Shown: positions 1 to 6,017, numbered from the stretch's first letter. The stretch: 6,496 nucleotides of DNA from Cyanobacteria bacterium OH_CDB_58 (GCA_023435965.1 JAEZLC010000178.1:1-6496); one strand, 5' to 3'. Notes: generated by a model not told the origin, from the letters alone. Made by a program: numbers and translations.

Positions 1-174
1 TGCTATAAGCAAAAAGGGGTGGACTTTTGTTTTCAGTGCAAAGATTTTCCTTGTGAAAATAGTGGATTTGATGAAAATTTGAAAACAAGATGGATTGCCT
101 CGAATATTCGAATGAAAGAGATTGGTCCTGAGAAGTATTTGGATGAGATTAAAGACTCTCCTCGCTACGTATAG
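1..174 (+). CDS. DUF3795-type cysteine-rich protein, C-terminal fragment
   Basis: Frame 1 is open from the window edge to a TAG at 172-174 and encodes 57 residues; the start lies outside the window. The fragment has four cysteines (fragment residues 1, 10, 13 and 18) in the pattern C-x8-C-x2-C-x4-C, around the segment DFCFQCKDFPCE. It then runs into MKEIGPEKYLDEI. This combination (F-C-x-x-C-x-x-F-P-C-E, then a 'K-E-I-G-x-E-x-Y-L' helix) is what I know from DUF3795 proteins, small bacterial and archaeal proteins of unknown function thought to bind metal through these cysteines. The family is usually somewhat over 100 residues, so roughly half is missing here. Family membership rests on motif recall. 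No function can be assigned. It is probably a separate transcription unit, because the next gene has its own promoter-like sequence. Confidence 0.75.
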   Translation, partial: CYKQKGVDFCFQCKDFPCENSGFDENLKTRWIASNIRMKEIGPEKYLDEIKDSPRYV

Positions 175-194
175 GTCTTTTGTTCTCTTTTGCT

Positions 195-222
195 TTGCAG
201 AATAAGCCGTATTTGTTATACT
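195..222 (+). promoter_or_regulatory. Putative promoter for the glycosyltransferase gene (extended -10)
   Basis: TGTTATACT at 214-222 is an extended -10 element (TG-N-TATACT, five of six matches to TATAAT). A poor -35 candidate, TTGCAG, sits at 195-200 with a 16-bp spacer. Transcription would start near 229, giving a leader of about 53 nt before the ATG at 282. The assignment is from pattern only. Confidence 0.45.
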
Positions 223-232
223 TATAGTATAA
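216..232. repeat. 7-bp inverted repeat over the -10 and start site
   Basis: TTATACT (216-222) and AGTATAA (226-232) are perfect inverted arms around a 3-bp centre. The left arm contains the putative -10, and the right arm covers the expected transcription start. It could therefore be a small operator, or simply a by-product of AT-rich promoter sequence. Confidence 0.4.
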
Positions 233-241
233 AGGGTTCTT

Positions 242-268
242 GCTGCTGTTTCTGTGCAGCTCTGTGCA
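242..268 (+). repeat. Leader hairpin and short tandem repeat before the glycosyltransferase
   Basis: GCTGC (242-246) can pair with GCAGC (256-260) across a 9-nt loop. TCTGTGCA occurs twice, at 251-258 and 261-268, exactly 10 bp apart. Both lie in the expected untranslated leader, just upstream of the ribosome binding site at 272-276. A regulatory role is possible but unsupported. Confidence 0.3.
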
Positions 269-281
269 TTTAAGGAAATGA

Positions 282-1331
282 ATGATAAAGCTTAGTATAA
301 TAGTTCCGATATATAACGCATCAAGTTACTTACACAAGTGTCTTGATTCTTTAGTTTCTCAAACACTCAGCGATATCGAAATTATCTGTATAAATGACGG
401 ATCTACTGATGATTCGTTAAAAATCCTTGAGGAATATGCTCAAAGAGACAATCGAATAAAAGTTCTAACCCAAGATAATAAAGGAATAGGCTACTCTCGA
501 AACTTGGGACTATCAATAGCTCAAGGTGAATATGTGGCATTTGTCGATGCAGACGACTTCGTAGAAGAGAGTACATATATAGTTGCTTATGAAAAAGCAA
601 AGGAGCGTGACTGCGACATACTGATGTTCAACTTTAACTGCATAGTTGATGACGGTTCAGAGCTTCATCCGGATGTGAAAAAATATTTTAATATGGAATC
701 ATATTTTAAATCAAAAGATATACCACCAAAATTCAGTTATATGGATTTATCCGACAAAATTCTTCAGGTTAGCTGGAATATCTGGAATAAGCTTTATAGA
801 AGAGATTTTATAATCGCTAATAATATAAAGTTTATCAATACGTATTTTCAAGACAGTCCTTTTCATTTAGAAACTCTTGTTTTGGCTGATAATATCTCAT
901 TTTTGCCCGAAAAACTTTATAATTATAGGATGCAAAATCCTGCATCAGTAACCAATACTCATTATAAATCTATTAGGGTGTTTGATTTTTTTAAAGTGGT
1001 TGATGAGATGAAGAGAATGCTATTAAAACACAAAAAGTTTGATGAATTAAAGCGTCAATATCTCGAGTTTAAGCTTGTTGTCCTTAATGCCCACCTCATA
1101 TCTATTCAGGATGAGAAGCTCTACAAATCTTTTTATAAAAACATTATAGCTTCGCTCAAAAAAGAAAAAATTACCATAGATGTTCTTAGAGGGCTCAAGC
1201 TTGCATTAGCTCTCGATCATTTTTTGTATTCTGATGAGTTTTTGAGAGATTTTAACTCTTTTTCAATTTACAATTCTTTACTAACTAAACTAGCAAAACA
1301 TAATTTTAGGATTTTTAATACATTATCATAA
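282..1331 (+). CDS. Glycosyltransferase family 2 (GT-A fold)
   Basis: This 349-residue protein should transfer a sugar from a nucleotide-sugar donor to a cell-surface glycan or lipid acceptor at the cytoplasmic membrane face. It opens with the GT2 signature SIIVPIYN (residues 5-12). NDGSTDDS (38-45) supplies the nucleotide-binding Asp, NKGIGYSRN (66-74) follows, and VDADD (88-92) is the metal-binding DxD-type motif. The second half carries features usual in bacterial capsule/exopolysaccharide GT2 enzymes: W-N-K-L-Y-R-R (168-174), QDSPF (190-194, where relatives usually have E/Q-D-x-x-F) and a helical tail without obvious membrane spans. The ATG at 282 is preceded by AAGGA (272-276) at 5-nt spacing, which supports this start. 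The length is normal and the motifs are intact. Donor and acceptor cannot be read from sequence. No other glycan-synthesis gene is visible nearby, so it is not clearly part of a polysaccharide cluster. Confidence 0.9.
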   Translation: MIKLSIIVPIYNASSYLHKCLDSLVSQTLSDIEIICINDGSTDDSLKILEEYAQRDNRIKVLTQDNKGIGYSRNLGLSIAQGEYVAFVDADDFVEESTYIVAYEKAKERDCDILMFNFNCIVDDGSELHPDVKKYFNMESYFKSKDIPPKFSYMDLSDKILQVSWNIWNKLYRRDFIIANNIKFINTYFQDSPFHLETLVLADNISFLPEKLYNYRMQNPASVTNTHYKSIRVFDFFKVVDEMKRMLLKHKKFDELKRQYLEFKLVVLNAHLISIQDEKLYKSFYKNIIASLKKEKITIDVLRGLKLALALDHFLYSDEFLRDFNSFSIYNSLLTKLAKHNFRIFNTLS

Positions 1332-1344
1332 GGAAAATCCTTAT
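1328..1344 (+). repeat. Small hairpin overlapping the glycosyltransferase stop codon
   Basis: ATAAGGA (1328-1334) and TCCTTAT (1338-1344) form perfect 7-bp arms around AAA, and the arm includes the TAA stop. The stem has only two G-C pairs and no clean U-tract follows (TATCTGC). It is therefore at best a weak terminator or an mRNA 3'-end element. Read-through into the next gene is likely. Confidence 0.3.
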
Positions 1345-1386
1345 TATCTGCATTCATCAAAATAAAATAACGAGTTTAAGTTAGTT

Positions 1387-1390
1387 GGAG
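1387..1390 (+). promoter_or_regulatory. Ribosome binding site that decides the nucleotidase start
   Basis: GGAG lies 6 nt before the ATG at 1397. A TTG at 1385 is in the same frame but overlaps this site and has no Shine-Dalgarno sequence of its own. The ATG at 1397 is therefore preferred, which shortens the protein by four residues. Confidence 0.7.
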
Positions 1391-1396
1391 AAATAC

Positions 1397-3082
1397 ATGT
1401 TGGTTTCTAATCTATTCAATTTGAGACTAAAAAATGACCATCCCAGTTTTAAGGCTGCAAGAGTTAATATTCTGGCAAAAGCTGATGAACACGGTTATGT
1501 CTCAAGGTCTGCACAGTTTTATGATACGGTTCAAAGAAACCAATCCGATATTTTTCAAAAACCGGAAGATTCAAGTAGTTTGAATTTGATGCTTCTTCCG
1601 GGAGATATTTTTATGAATCCTTCCAAAAAAGGGTTTAGAACACATTCTAGGAAAACTAACGGTGATATTCAGGCAGATTTCTTGAATACTTCAATTCAAT
1701 CAATAAAGAAATTGCTCGGGCCTAAAGCAAGATTCGATGCGGTTTTTACTCCGGGTAACCATGATTTTGACGGCGGAGACAAAACTTTCTTCAACCTTCT
1801 AAAAAATGTTGATGTTACTCCAGTTATGACAAACATCGACTACAGAAAATCAACGGCATTAAAAATGCTCGAGAAAAATAAGGTTGTTAATTCAAAGATA
1901 TATCAAATTCCTGATGATAAAAATCCTAATTTAAACCATCATGTAATGATTCTAGGGGTTACTATCCCGAGTATGGATTTTTACAATCCAGGTCTTATGA
2001 AAGGTATGCAGTTTGTGGACAACTGCAATAAGAAAGATTCGCAGATAAGTGAAAAAGATTTAGCTGCTACTTTCGAATTGTTGAACAAAAAAGTAAGAAG
2101 ATTTAAACAAGAATTTCCAAAAGGTGCTGTAATCCTCATGTCTCATACTGGTACCCCAATATCTTCTATGATTAGGGACAATGTGCCGGGAATTAATGAG
2201 ATTTTAAACGGGCATGATCACATGAATTTCTCTTCTACAAGAGGAATAACTCACATAAGCTCTTTAGGACAGAATAATGAAATGTTTAAATCTATAAGGC
2301 TGAACTTTGATGACAACGGAGATTTGGATCTTAGAGAAACAAATACATATTTTACTAATACGCATCCTTTGTCGGGGAAAGAGCCAAACCCAATGCAAGA
2401 TTTATACGATTATGCTCTTAAGAAGGATATTCAATCCATAATCACATTAAAATGCCCAGAGATCGAAGATGAGTTGAGTTATTCTGATGAAATTCGATAT
2501 AAAAATAGTTATCTTGCAAATTATTTAACAAGTTCTGTAAAAAAAGCACTAAAAGAACACGATCCTGACATTGCTGCCGTGGGTATACAGTCTTCTATCA
2601 TTCGTGGAGGAATAAAAAACGGCTCTACAAATATTGACTTGATGAAAGTATTTGACGGTGTGAGTGAAGATCTCTCCACTATCTGCTCAGGTCCCATATC
2701 CGGTGAAAACCTTGTTGGTCTGATTGGAGAAAATATAAAAACGAACATAAAAGCACCGACCAGAAATACGATTATCCAGTGGTCAGATATCTTTGTAAAT
2801 CGTAGCATGATAGAGAAAAATCCTGATTGCGACTTGTTTGATGCGATAAAAATAAGAAACAAAGATACAAGGCAGTTTGAAAGAATAAAACCTGACGGTA
2901 TTTACAAAATCGCCATTGCAGAAAAGTATCTTGTTAAGGATGATATCGAATTTCCTAAGAAAATAAGAAAAGATATGAAACCTATCGGCAAAACTTACGA
3001 TGAGCTGTTTAGACAAAACCTAGAGTTTTTTGATTATTACATAAAAGTTACTGATAAAATTAAAGAGCAAAGAATTGTCTAA
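1397..3082 (+). CDS. 5'-nucleotidase / 2',3'-cyclic phosphodiesterase-type metallophosphoesterase
   Basis: This 561-residue two-domain phosphohydrolase is predicted to remove phosphate from nucleotides using two metal ions. The N-terminal calcineurin-like domain has every metal-ligand motif in order: D-E-H-G (D30, H32), P-G-D (D70), G-N-H-D (N121, H122), M-S-H (H250) and G-H-D-H (H273, H275). The C-terminal half (about 370-540) resembles the 5'-nucleotidase C-terminal substrate domain, with DPDIAAVGIQSSIIRGGI and a SGENLVGLI segment. The usual family signature here (N-G-G-x-I-R, F-x-N) is degenerate. Known relatives such as UshA are secreted, but the N-terminus here is polar, with no signal peptide or membrane span. 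It instead carries NDHPSFKA (residues 13-20), which resembles the S-F motif of other proteins in this window. The protein is either cytoplasmic or exported by an unrecognised route. It starts 65 bp after the glycosyltransferase, and the HAD phosphatase follows 38 bp later. The exact substrate is unknown. Confidence 0.85.
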   Translation: MLVSNLFNLRLKNDHPSFKAARVNILAKADEHGYVSRSAQFYDTVQRNQSDIFQKPEDSSSLNLMLLPGDIFMNPSKKGFRTHSRKTNGDIQADFLNTSIQSIKKLLGPKARFDAVFTPGNHDFDGGDKTFFNLLKNVDVTPVMTNIDYRKSTALKMLEKNKVVNSKIYQIPDDKNPNLNHHVMILGVTIPSMDFYNPGLMKGMQFVDNCNKKDSQISEKDLAATFELLNKKVRRFKQEFPKGAVILMSHTGTPISSMIRDNVPGINEILNGHDHMNFSSTRGITHISSLGQNNEMFKSIRLNFDDNGDLDLRETNTYFTNTHPLSGKEPNPMQDLYDYALKKDIQSIITLKCPEIEDELSYSDEIRYKNSYLANYLTSSVKKALKEHDPDIAAVGIQSSIIRGGIKNGSTNIDLMKVFDGVSEDLSTICSGPISGENLVGLIGENIKTNIKAPTRNTIIQWSDIFVNRSMIEKNPDCDLFDAIKIRNKDTRQFERIKPDGIYKIAIAEKYLVKDDIEFPKKIRKDMKPIGKTYDELFRQNLEFFDYYIKVTDKIKEQRIV

Positions 3083-3091
3083 TTGATATCG

Positions 3092-3100
3092 TGGTATGAT
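3092..3100 (+). promoter_or_regulatory. Extended -10 element before the HAD gene
   Basis: TGGTATGAT (TG-N-TATGAT, five of six matches to TATAAT) lies in the 38-bp gap. No convincing -35 is found at 16-18 bp. Transcription would begin near 3107, leaving only about 14 nt of leader before the TTG start at 3121. It could be an internal promoter letting the HAD gene be expressed apart from the genes upstream. Confidence 0.35.
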
Positions 3101-3120
3101 TTAGTAATAGAGAGATAATT

Positions 3121-4167
3121 TTGAAGATTAGTTTTTTGAATAATAATTACATAAATCAAAATACCAATGCTAAAGCTAATAACTCTAAACCTATTTTAAA
3201 TAAGGGGTTAGAAAGAGACTTATTTGTTTCTTTTGCGTCTTCTCAAGAATTAAAAAGCAGAAAACCGATAATGAGTTTATCCAAAGAATTTGACAATTCA
3301 ATTAAGGTTTTATTCCCTGATATTGACGGTACGATTAAAGGTTTTGACGGAAAAATTCCTGAAAGTGCCAGAAAAGCGTTGGGAAGGTTTGAAGATAACG
3401 GCTTAAATATCATTATTTCAACCGGAAGGACTTATACGGAGGGTAAAGATCTTTATGATCAACTCGGTATAAAACCTAATTATATGATTACTCAGCAAGG
3501 GGCTGAAATAGTTGACAAGACAGGAAATATAATATATCAAAACAGCTTGGATCCTGAAATGGCAAGATTGGCAGTTAAGGCTTTTTCTGAATACAAAAAA
3601 AAGTTTTCAAACGAAGATGCAAAAATGGTTGTTTATATAGATGGTAAACCATATATTACAGAAGATTTTAAACTTCCTTATAACTGGGAAGAAATGATAG
3701 TTGTTGATTCTTTTACAAAACTTTTAGATGACGGAAAAATCCCCACTAAAATCCTTTTTTATGAACCTGAGGGTGACAAGGATGATAGTAAAAGAATAAA
3801 AGAACTTATTTCGTACATGAGCGAACGATTGCCAGATGACTTTCACGTTGGGCATACAGCAAAGCATTATTGCGAAATAACAAGTCCAGAAGCTACGAAA
3901 GGGAACGCTCTCAAAGTAGTTTTGGATAAAATGGGCATAGATATAAAAAATGCTGCTGCTATCGGTGATTCAGAAAATGATCTTGATATGCTTAGAGTCG
4001 TTAAAAATGGGAGAGGCCTCTCTGTTTGTATGGGTAACGGTTTGGAGACGGCTAAAGATGCAGCGGAATTTGAAACAGCACATATAGCTCAAGACGGTTT
4101 TGCTAAGGCTTTAGATGCAATTATTCAGAACAATAAAAGACTTTCTGAACAAAAAGTATCCGTGTAA
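3121..4167 (+). CDS. Cof-type HAD-superfamily phosphatase with N-terminal extension
   Basis: A 348-residue haloacid-dehalogenase hydrolase, expected to dephosphorylate sugar phosphates, nucleotides or cofactor phosphates. All four HAD motifs are intact: D-I-D-G-T (nucleophile D67, acid D69), S-T-G-R (100-103), the motif III lysine in E-A-T-K-G (K260) and G-D-S-E-N-D (282-287). The insert between motifs II and III (about 110-250) fits a type IIB cap. The C-terminal C-M-G-N-G...A-Q-D-G-F-A-K-A-L segment is characteristic of the Cof/YidA group. The family normally starts a few residues before motif I, so about 60 residues here are extra. They are Asn-rich (LNNN, QNTNAKANNSK), lack a signal peptide and end in RDLFVSFASS (32-41). 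The start is a TTG with weak purine-rich AGAGAG upstream (3109-3114); the resulting M-K-I-S-F opening resembles M-K-I-Y at 6018, which supports it. The gene meets the acetyltransferase gene tail-to-tail. Confidence 0.9.
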   Translation: MKISFLNNNYINQNTNAKANNSKPILNKGLERDLFVSFASSQELKSRKPIMSLSKEFDNSIKVLFPDIDGTIKGFDGKIPESARKALGRFEDNGLNIIISTGRTYTEGKDLYDQLGIKPNYMITQQGAEIVDKTGNIIYQNSLDPEMARLAVKAFSEYKKKFSNEDAKMVVYIDGKPYITEDFKLPYNWEEMIVVDSFTKLLDDGKIPTKILFYEPEGDKDDSKRIKELISYMSERLPDDFHVGHTAKHYCEITSPEATKGNALKVVLDKMGIDIKNAAAIGDSENDLDMLRVVKNGRGLSVCMGNGLETAKDAAEFETAHIAQDGFAKALDAIIQNNKRLSEQKVSV

Positions 4168-4171
4168 AAAT

Positions 4172-4786
4172 CTACTTTGAGAGAAGTTTTTGTATGTTTT
4201 CTTTTGGCAAGAACATAAAACTTCCTAAATCTTTAGGGATAATTTTACCTTTTCTGATGCATTTTTCAATAAGCTCATTTGTCTTGCTGTCAATACTTCT
4301 AAATCCCAGCTTGTAATAGAAAGCTAGCGGCGATGTTTTTTTATCTATACAACAGGCATTAAGCAATACTCGCCCGTCGAATCCATTTTCAAAACTTTTT
4401 TTCACGGCTTCTTGTACCAGTTTTGTTCCGGCACCTTTTTCGTATGAATATAATATGTTAATTTCTTGAGCAGGTTTTAATAATTCTATTCCATTTTGAA
4501 TAGTCTTATAGTCTTCCGGGTAGCCTTTCTTGGCGTATTGCATTCCTTTTTTGACAAGTTGCATTACTCCTAAGTCTTTATTGTTGAACACCAGCCTTAA
4601 TGTGTCATCTTCTTGTTTTAATACAGAAGAAAGAACCTTGTTAATAGGTTTGCTTAATTCGATTACGTCTGTAGCCAGAGGAGTAAGTTTTACTCCCGAT
4701 GTGCTGCTTCTATTAACAGCTTTTCCGATTGTTTTAACAGGAATAACTGATGAAATATTTGAAAATATTTTGCTTATGTTTACCAA
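4172..4786 (-). CDS. GNAT-family N-acetyltransferase
   Basis: This 204-residue protein should transfer an acetyl group from acetyl-CoA to an amine; the acceptor is unknown. The acetyl-CoA pyrophosphate loop is visible as E-K-G-A-G-T-K-L-V-Q (116-125), matching the GNAT motif A pattern Q/R-x-x-G-x-G/A. It is followed by a helix and strand (GRVLLNA, 138-144) and motif B, SPLAFYYKLGFRS (152-164). The first 60 residues, which have no motif, are polar with scattered hydrophobics and fit no signal peptide. The N-terminal GNAT strands are poorly recognisable, so this is a divergent member. The start is TTG (complement of 4784-4786), preceded by GGGTAG, which is weak. No ATG is available in frame before residue 75, so TTG is the best choice. 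It lies 87 bp downstream of the gene at 4874-5554 on the same strand and could be cotranscribed with it. Confidence 0.8.
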   Translation of the reverse strand: MVNISKIFSNISSVIPVKTIGKAVNRSSTSGVKLTPLATDVIELSKPINKVLSSVLKQEDDTLRLVFNNKDLGVMQLVKKGMQYAKKGYPEDYKTIQNGIELLKPAQEINILYSYEKGAGTKLVQEAVKKSFENGFDGRVLLNACCIDKKTSPLAFYYKLGFRSIDSKTNELIEKCIRKGKIIPKDLGSFMFLPKENIQKLLSK

Positions 4787-4809
4787 TACTACCCGACCCG
4801 ATTTAAAAC

Positions 4810-4843
4810 TAAAAGTATATATTTATAAAAACATATACTTTTA
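4810..4843. repeat. 11-bp AT-rich inverted repeat upstream of the acetyltransferase
   Basis: TAAAAGTATAT (4810-4820) and ATATACTTTTA (4833-4843) are perfect inverted arms around a 12-nt loop, with one G-C pair per stem. On the minus strand it lies about 24 bp before the TTG start and contains -10-like sequences (TATACT at 4814-4819, minus strand). A promoter/operator is more likely than a terminator, because the stem is too AT-rich and the tail has no continuous U-run. Confidence 0.5.
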
Positions 4844-4873
4844 AAATATTGCTGTTAAATCAGGTTCAATTTC

Positions 4874-5554
4874 TTAAAACCCCATTTTATGCTTACCTGT
4901 TGTCGAAGTTTCTGACTTTGCTGCGATTTGAGGCGATGAGTCAGTTTGAAATCCTATAGGATTTTTCTTTGGTGTTGGGTGCAGAACGTTGAATAAAACT
5001 TGTTCGTTAGCATCATAAGTTTGATATTCGCCTTGAGCCTTGATTAAATTATTTTTTGATATTTTTGCTGCATCTTCAAATAAATCATGTGCTTTTTGGA
5101 AATATCTTGGATCCCCAGTTACATTACCCATTTGAGTATAGATGTTTCCCATTAGATTTGCTTTTTGTGCGTATTCTGATTCTTTTAATCCCAATTTTAG
5201 TCTGGCACCTGCAGAATCAAATTTATTGCTTACTTTTTCAAAAAGATCTGAAATTTCTTCAAATAATCCTTGAGTATATTTTTCTTTCGGAACATTCATT
5301 TTTTGCATCGCGGTATTGTAGTCATTTATTCCTTTTGTCAAAAGCATATTTCCGGCTTGTTTGGCTTTCGCTGCCAGAGTTGCTTTTCCCATAAAAGATA
5401 TAATAGAAAATTCATCTTTGTCGTTGGTTGTTGTGCTTTTTACAAAGCAATCCTGGCGGGTTTGCATCCTGATAGCTTGATTGTTTTTATTGTTGTTTGT
5501 GTTTGATAAGAATTTGATAGAAGGAATTGTCATTGGGTAAAACTTAACTGCCAT
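4874..5554 (-). CDS. Uncharacterised helical protein with FVKS/ISFMG N-terminal motif
   Basis: I do not recognise this 226-residue protein. The first 50 residues are polar and Asn-rich (SNTNNNKNNQ, 17-26). They contain DCFVKS (35-40) and then ISFMGKA (52-58), an arrangement similar to the tails of other proteins in this window. Residues 58-178 look almost wholly alpha-helical and charged. A segment at about 132-168 (ANLMGNIYTQMG, then YFQKAHDLFEDAAKIS) is weakly TPR-like, which would suggest protein binding, but one repeat is not enough for an assignment. The last 30 residues are low-complexity (Pro, Ser, Thr, Lys) and end in KMGF. There is no signal peptide or membrane span. The ATG start is well supported: on the minus strand GAGG (complement of 5559-5562) precedes it by 4 nt. 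It is divergent from the gene at 6018 across a long, structured intergenic region. Confidence 0.75.
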   Translation of the reverse strand: MAVKFYPMTIPSIKFLSNTNNNKNNQAIRMQTRQDCFVKSTTTNDKDEFSIISFMGKATLAAKAKQAGNMLLTKGINDYNTAMQKMNVPKEKYTQGLFEEISDLFEKVSNKFDSAGARLKLGLKESEYAQKANLMGNIYTQMGNVTGDPRYFQKAHDLFEDAAKISKNNLIKAQGEYQTYDANEQVLFNVLHPTPKKNPIGFQTDSSPQIAAKSETSTTGKHKMGF

Positions 5555-5586
5555 GTTGCCTCGCTTTCACTAAAATACATACACAA

Positions 5587-5647
5587 ATACCCCCTGGATT
5601 TTAGGAGTATAATTAATAAAATACGAAAATAGTATTAACTTACTCCT
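5587..5647 (-). promoter_or_regulatory. Nested and competing inverted repeats upstream of the helical-protein gene
   Basis: AGGAGTA (5603-5609) is perfectly complementary to TACTCCT (5641-5647). Inside that, TTAATA (5613-5618) pairs with TATTAA (5633-5638), making one interrupted stem-loop. The same arm at 5603-5610 can instead pair with ATACCCCCT (5587-5595), with one bulge or G-U pairing, so the two structures exclude each other. The -10-like TATACT on the minus strand (complement of 5606-5611) falls in the shared arm. The structure could be an operator or an RNA leader switch for the gene starting at 5554. No -35 supports the promoter. Confidence 0.4.
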
Positions 5648-5722
5648 CAACCAACGTAATTCGGCTAATACAAATTTCCCATATTTTTTTCATTTTATTA
5701 TTAATCACTTAACACCGAGAAC

Positions 5723-5751
5723 TTAAACTTACTATCTTTGTAACATATAAT
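5723..5751 (+). promoter_or_regulatory. Promoter-like sequence with perfect TATAAT
   Basis: TATAAT at 5746-5751 is a perfect -10 hexamer, with a weak TTAAAC at 5723-5728 and a 17-bp spacer. Transcription would start near 5758 and read rightward through the intergenic region toward the gene at 6018. This would give a leader of about 260 nt or a separate small RNA. In DNA this AT-rich, chance matches are common. Confidence 0.3.
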
Positions 5752-5759
5752 TTTTTTTG

Positions 5760-5794
5760 AAAAGTGTCAATGAACACATGTCGTTCAAAAGTGT
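5760..5794 (+). repeat. Direct repeat flanking a short inverted repeat
   Basis: AAAAGTGT occurs at 5760-5767 and again at 5787-5794. Between them, TGAAC (5771-5775) and GTTCA (5783-5787) are inverted around a 7-bp centre that includes the palindrome ACATGT (5776-5781). The layout is compatible with a regulator binding site but is short enough to arise by chance. Confidence 0.25.
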
Positions 5795-5924
5795 ATTTGT
5801 TACAATAATTCATATTTGAATAATCTTTATAAAAATGTTGAGCAAGGGCGATAGCTAGTAAATATGAGGACTTTGCCGTTTGAATGGTGTCTGAAAAAAT
5901 GGATAAAAAAATAAAACCTAAAAA

Positions 5925-5945
5925 TTTTATTGTGATACAATAAAA
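5925..5945 (+). promoter_or_regulatory. Perfect 9-3-9 palindrome overlapping an extended -10
   Basis: TTTTATTGT (5925-5933) and ACAATAAAA (5937-5945) are perfect inverted arms around GAT. The core TTGT-N3-ACAA has the size and symmetry of a dimeric repressor site. TGATACAAT (5933-5941) inside it is an extended -10 (TG-N-TACAAT, five of six matches). Transcription would begin near 5948, about 70 nt before the ATG at 6018. The stem is too A/T-rich to act as a terminator. The regulator is unknown. Confidence 0.5.
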
Positions 5946-6017
5946 AGTTAGCAATAAAAAATATTCAGATACTTTGATATCATTACGAAAATACATGACA
6001 GATTTTGGCATCTACCA

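Larger units (their letters stand above)
5555..6017. other. 463-bp divergent intergenic region
   Basis: This stretch separates the divergent genes at 4874-5554 and 6018 onward. It is very AT-rich and contains nested inverted repeats (5587-5647), a promoter-like TATAAT (5746-5751), a direct/inverted repeat cluster (5760-5794), a GC-richer block (5836-5894, about 44% G+C by hand count) and a perfect palindrome (5925-5945). A 100-codon minus-strand reading frame crosses it (5709-6011). Its first 40 codons look like translated AT-rich noncoding DNA and it has no good ribosome binding site, so I do not call it a gene. Short + strand frames here are under 20 codons. The region most likely holds two divergent promoters with regulatory sites and possibly a small RNA. 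Confidence 0.6.

Noticed and set aside
403..600. Minus-strand 65-codon frame within the glycosyltransferase gene
   Set aside because: It lies opposite the conserved GT2 catalytic motifs and has no independent support.
1328..1344. Rho-independent terminator after the glycosyltransferase
   Set aside because: The 7-bp stem has a 3-nt loop, only two G-C pairs and no U-tract. It is kept only as a small hairpin.
1385..1396. TTG at 1385 as start of the nucleotidase
   Set aside because: It overlaps the GGAG that serves the ATG at 1397 and has no ribosome binding site of its own.
2521..3016. Minus-strand reading frames of 113 and 77 codons inside the nucleotidase gene
   Set aside because: They lie opposite a gene with full domain support and show no recognisable protein features.
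4530..4844. Plus-strand reading frame opposite the acetyltransferase gene
   Set aside because: It is the complement of a frame with clear GNAT motifs, has no ribosome binding site, and ends in the AT-rich inverted repeat.
5056..5506. Two plus-strand frames rich in Leu/Phe opposite the helical-protein gene
   Set aside because: The hydrophobic composition is what the complement of Lys/Glu/Gln-rich coding gives. The minus-strand gene has a good start and ribosome site.
5709..6011. 100-codon minus-strand reading frame in the divergent intergenic region
   Set aside because: The first 40 codons read like translated AT-rich DNA, the upstream GGTAG is a poor ribosome site, no domain is visible, and the frame contains the palindrome and promoter-like sites. 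Only the central block is kept as a finding.
5555..6017. CRISPR array, tRNA or known riboswitch in the long intergenic region
   Set aside because: There are no regularly spaced long repeats, no cloverleaf with a T-loop, and no riboswitch consensus that I recognise.
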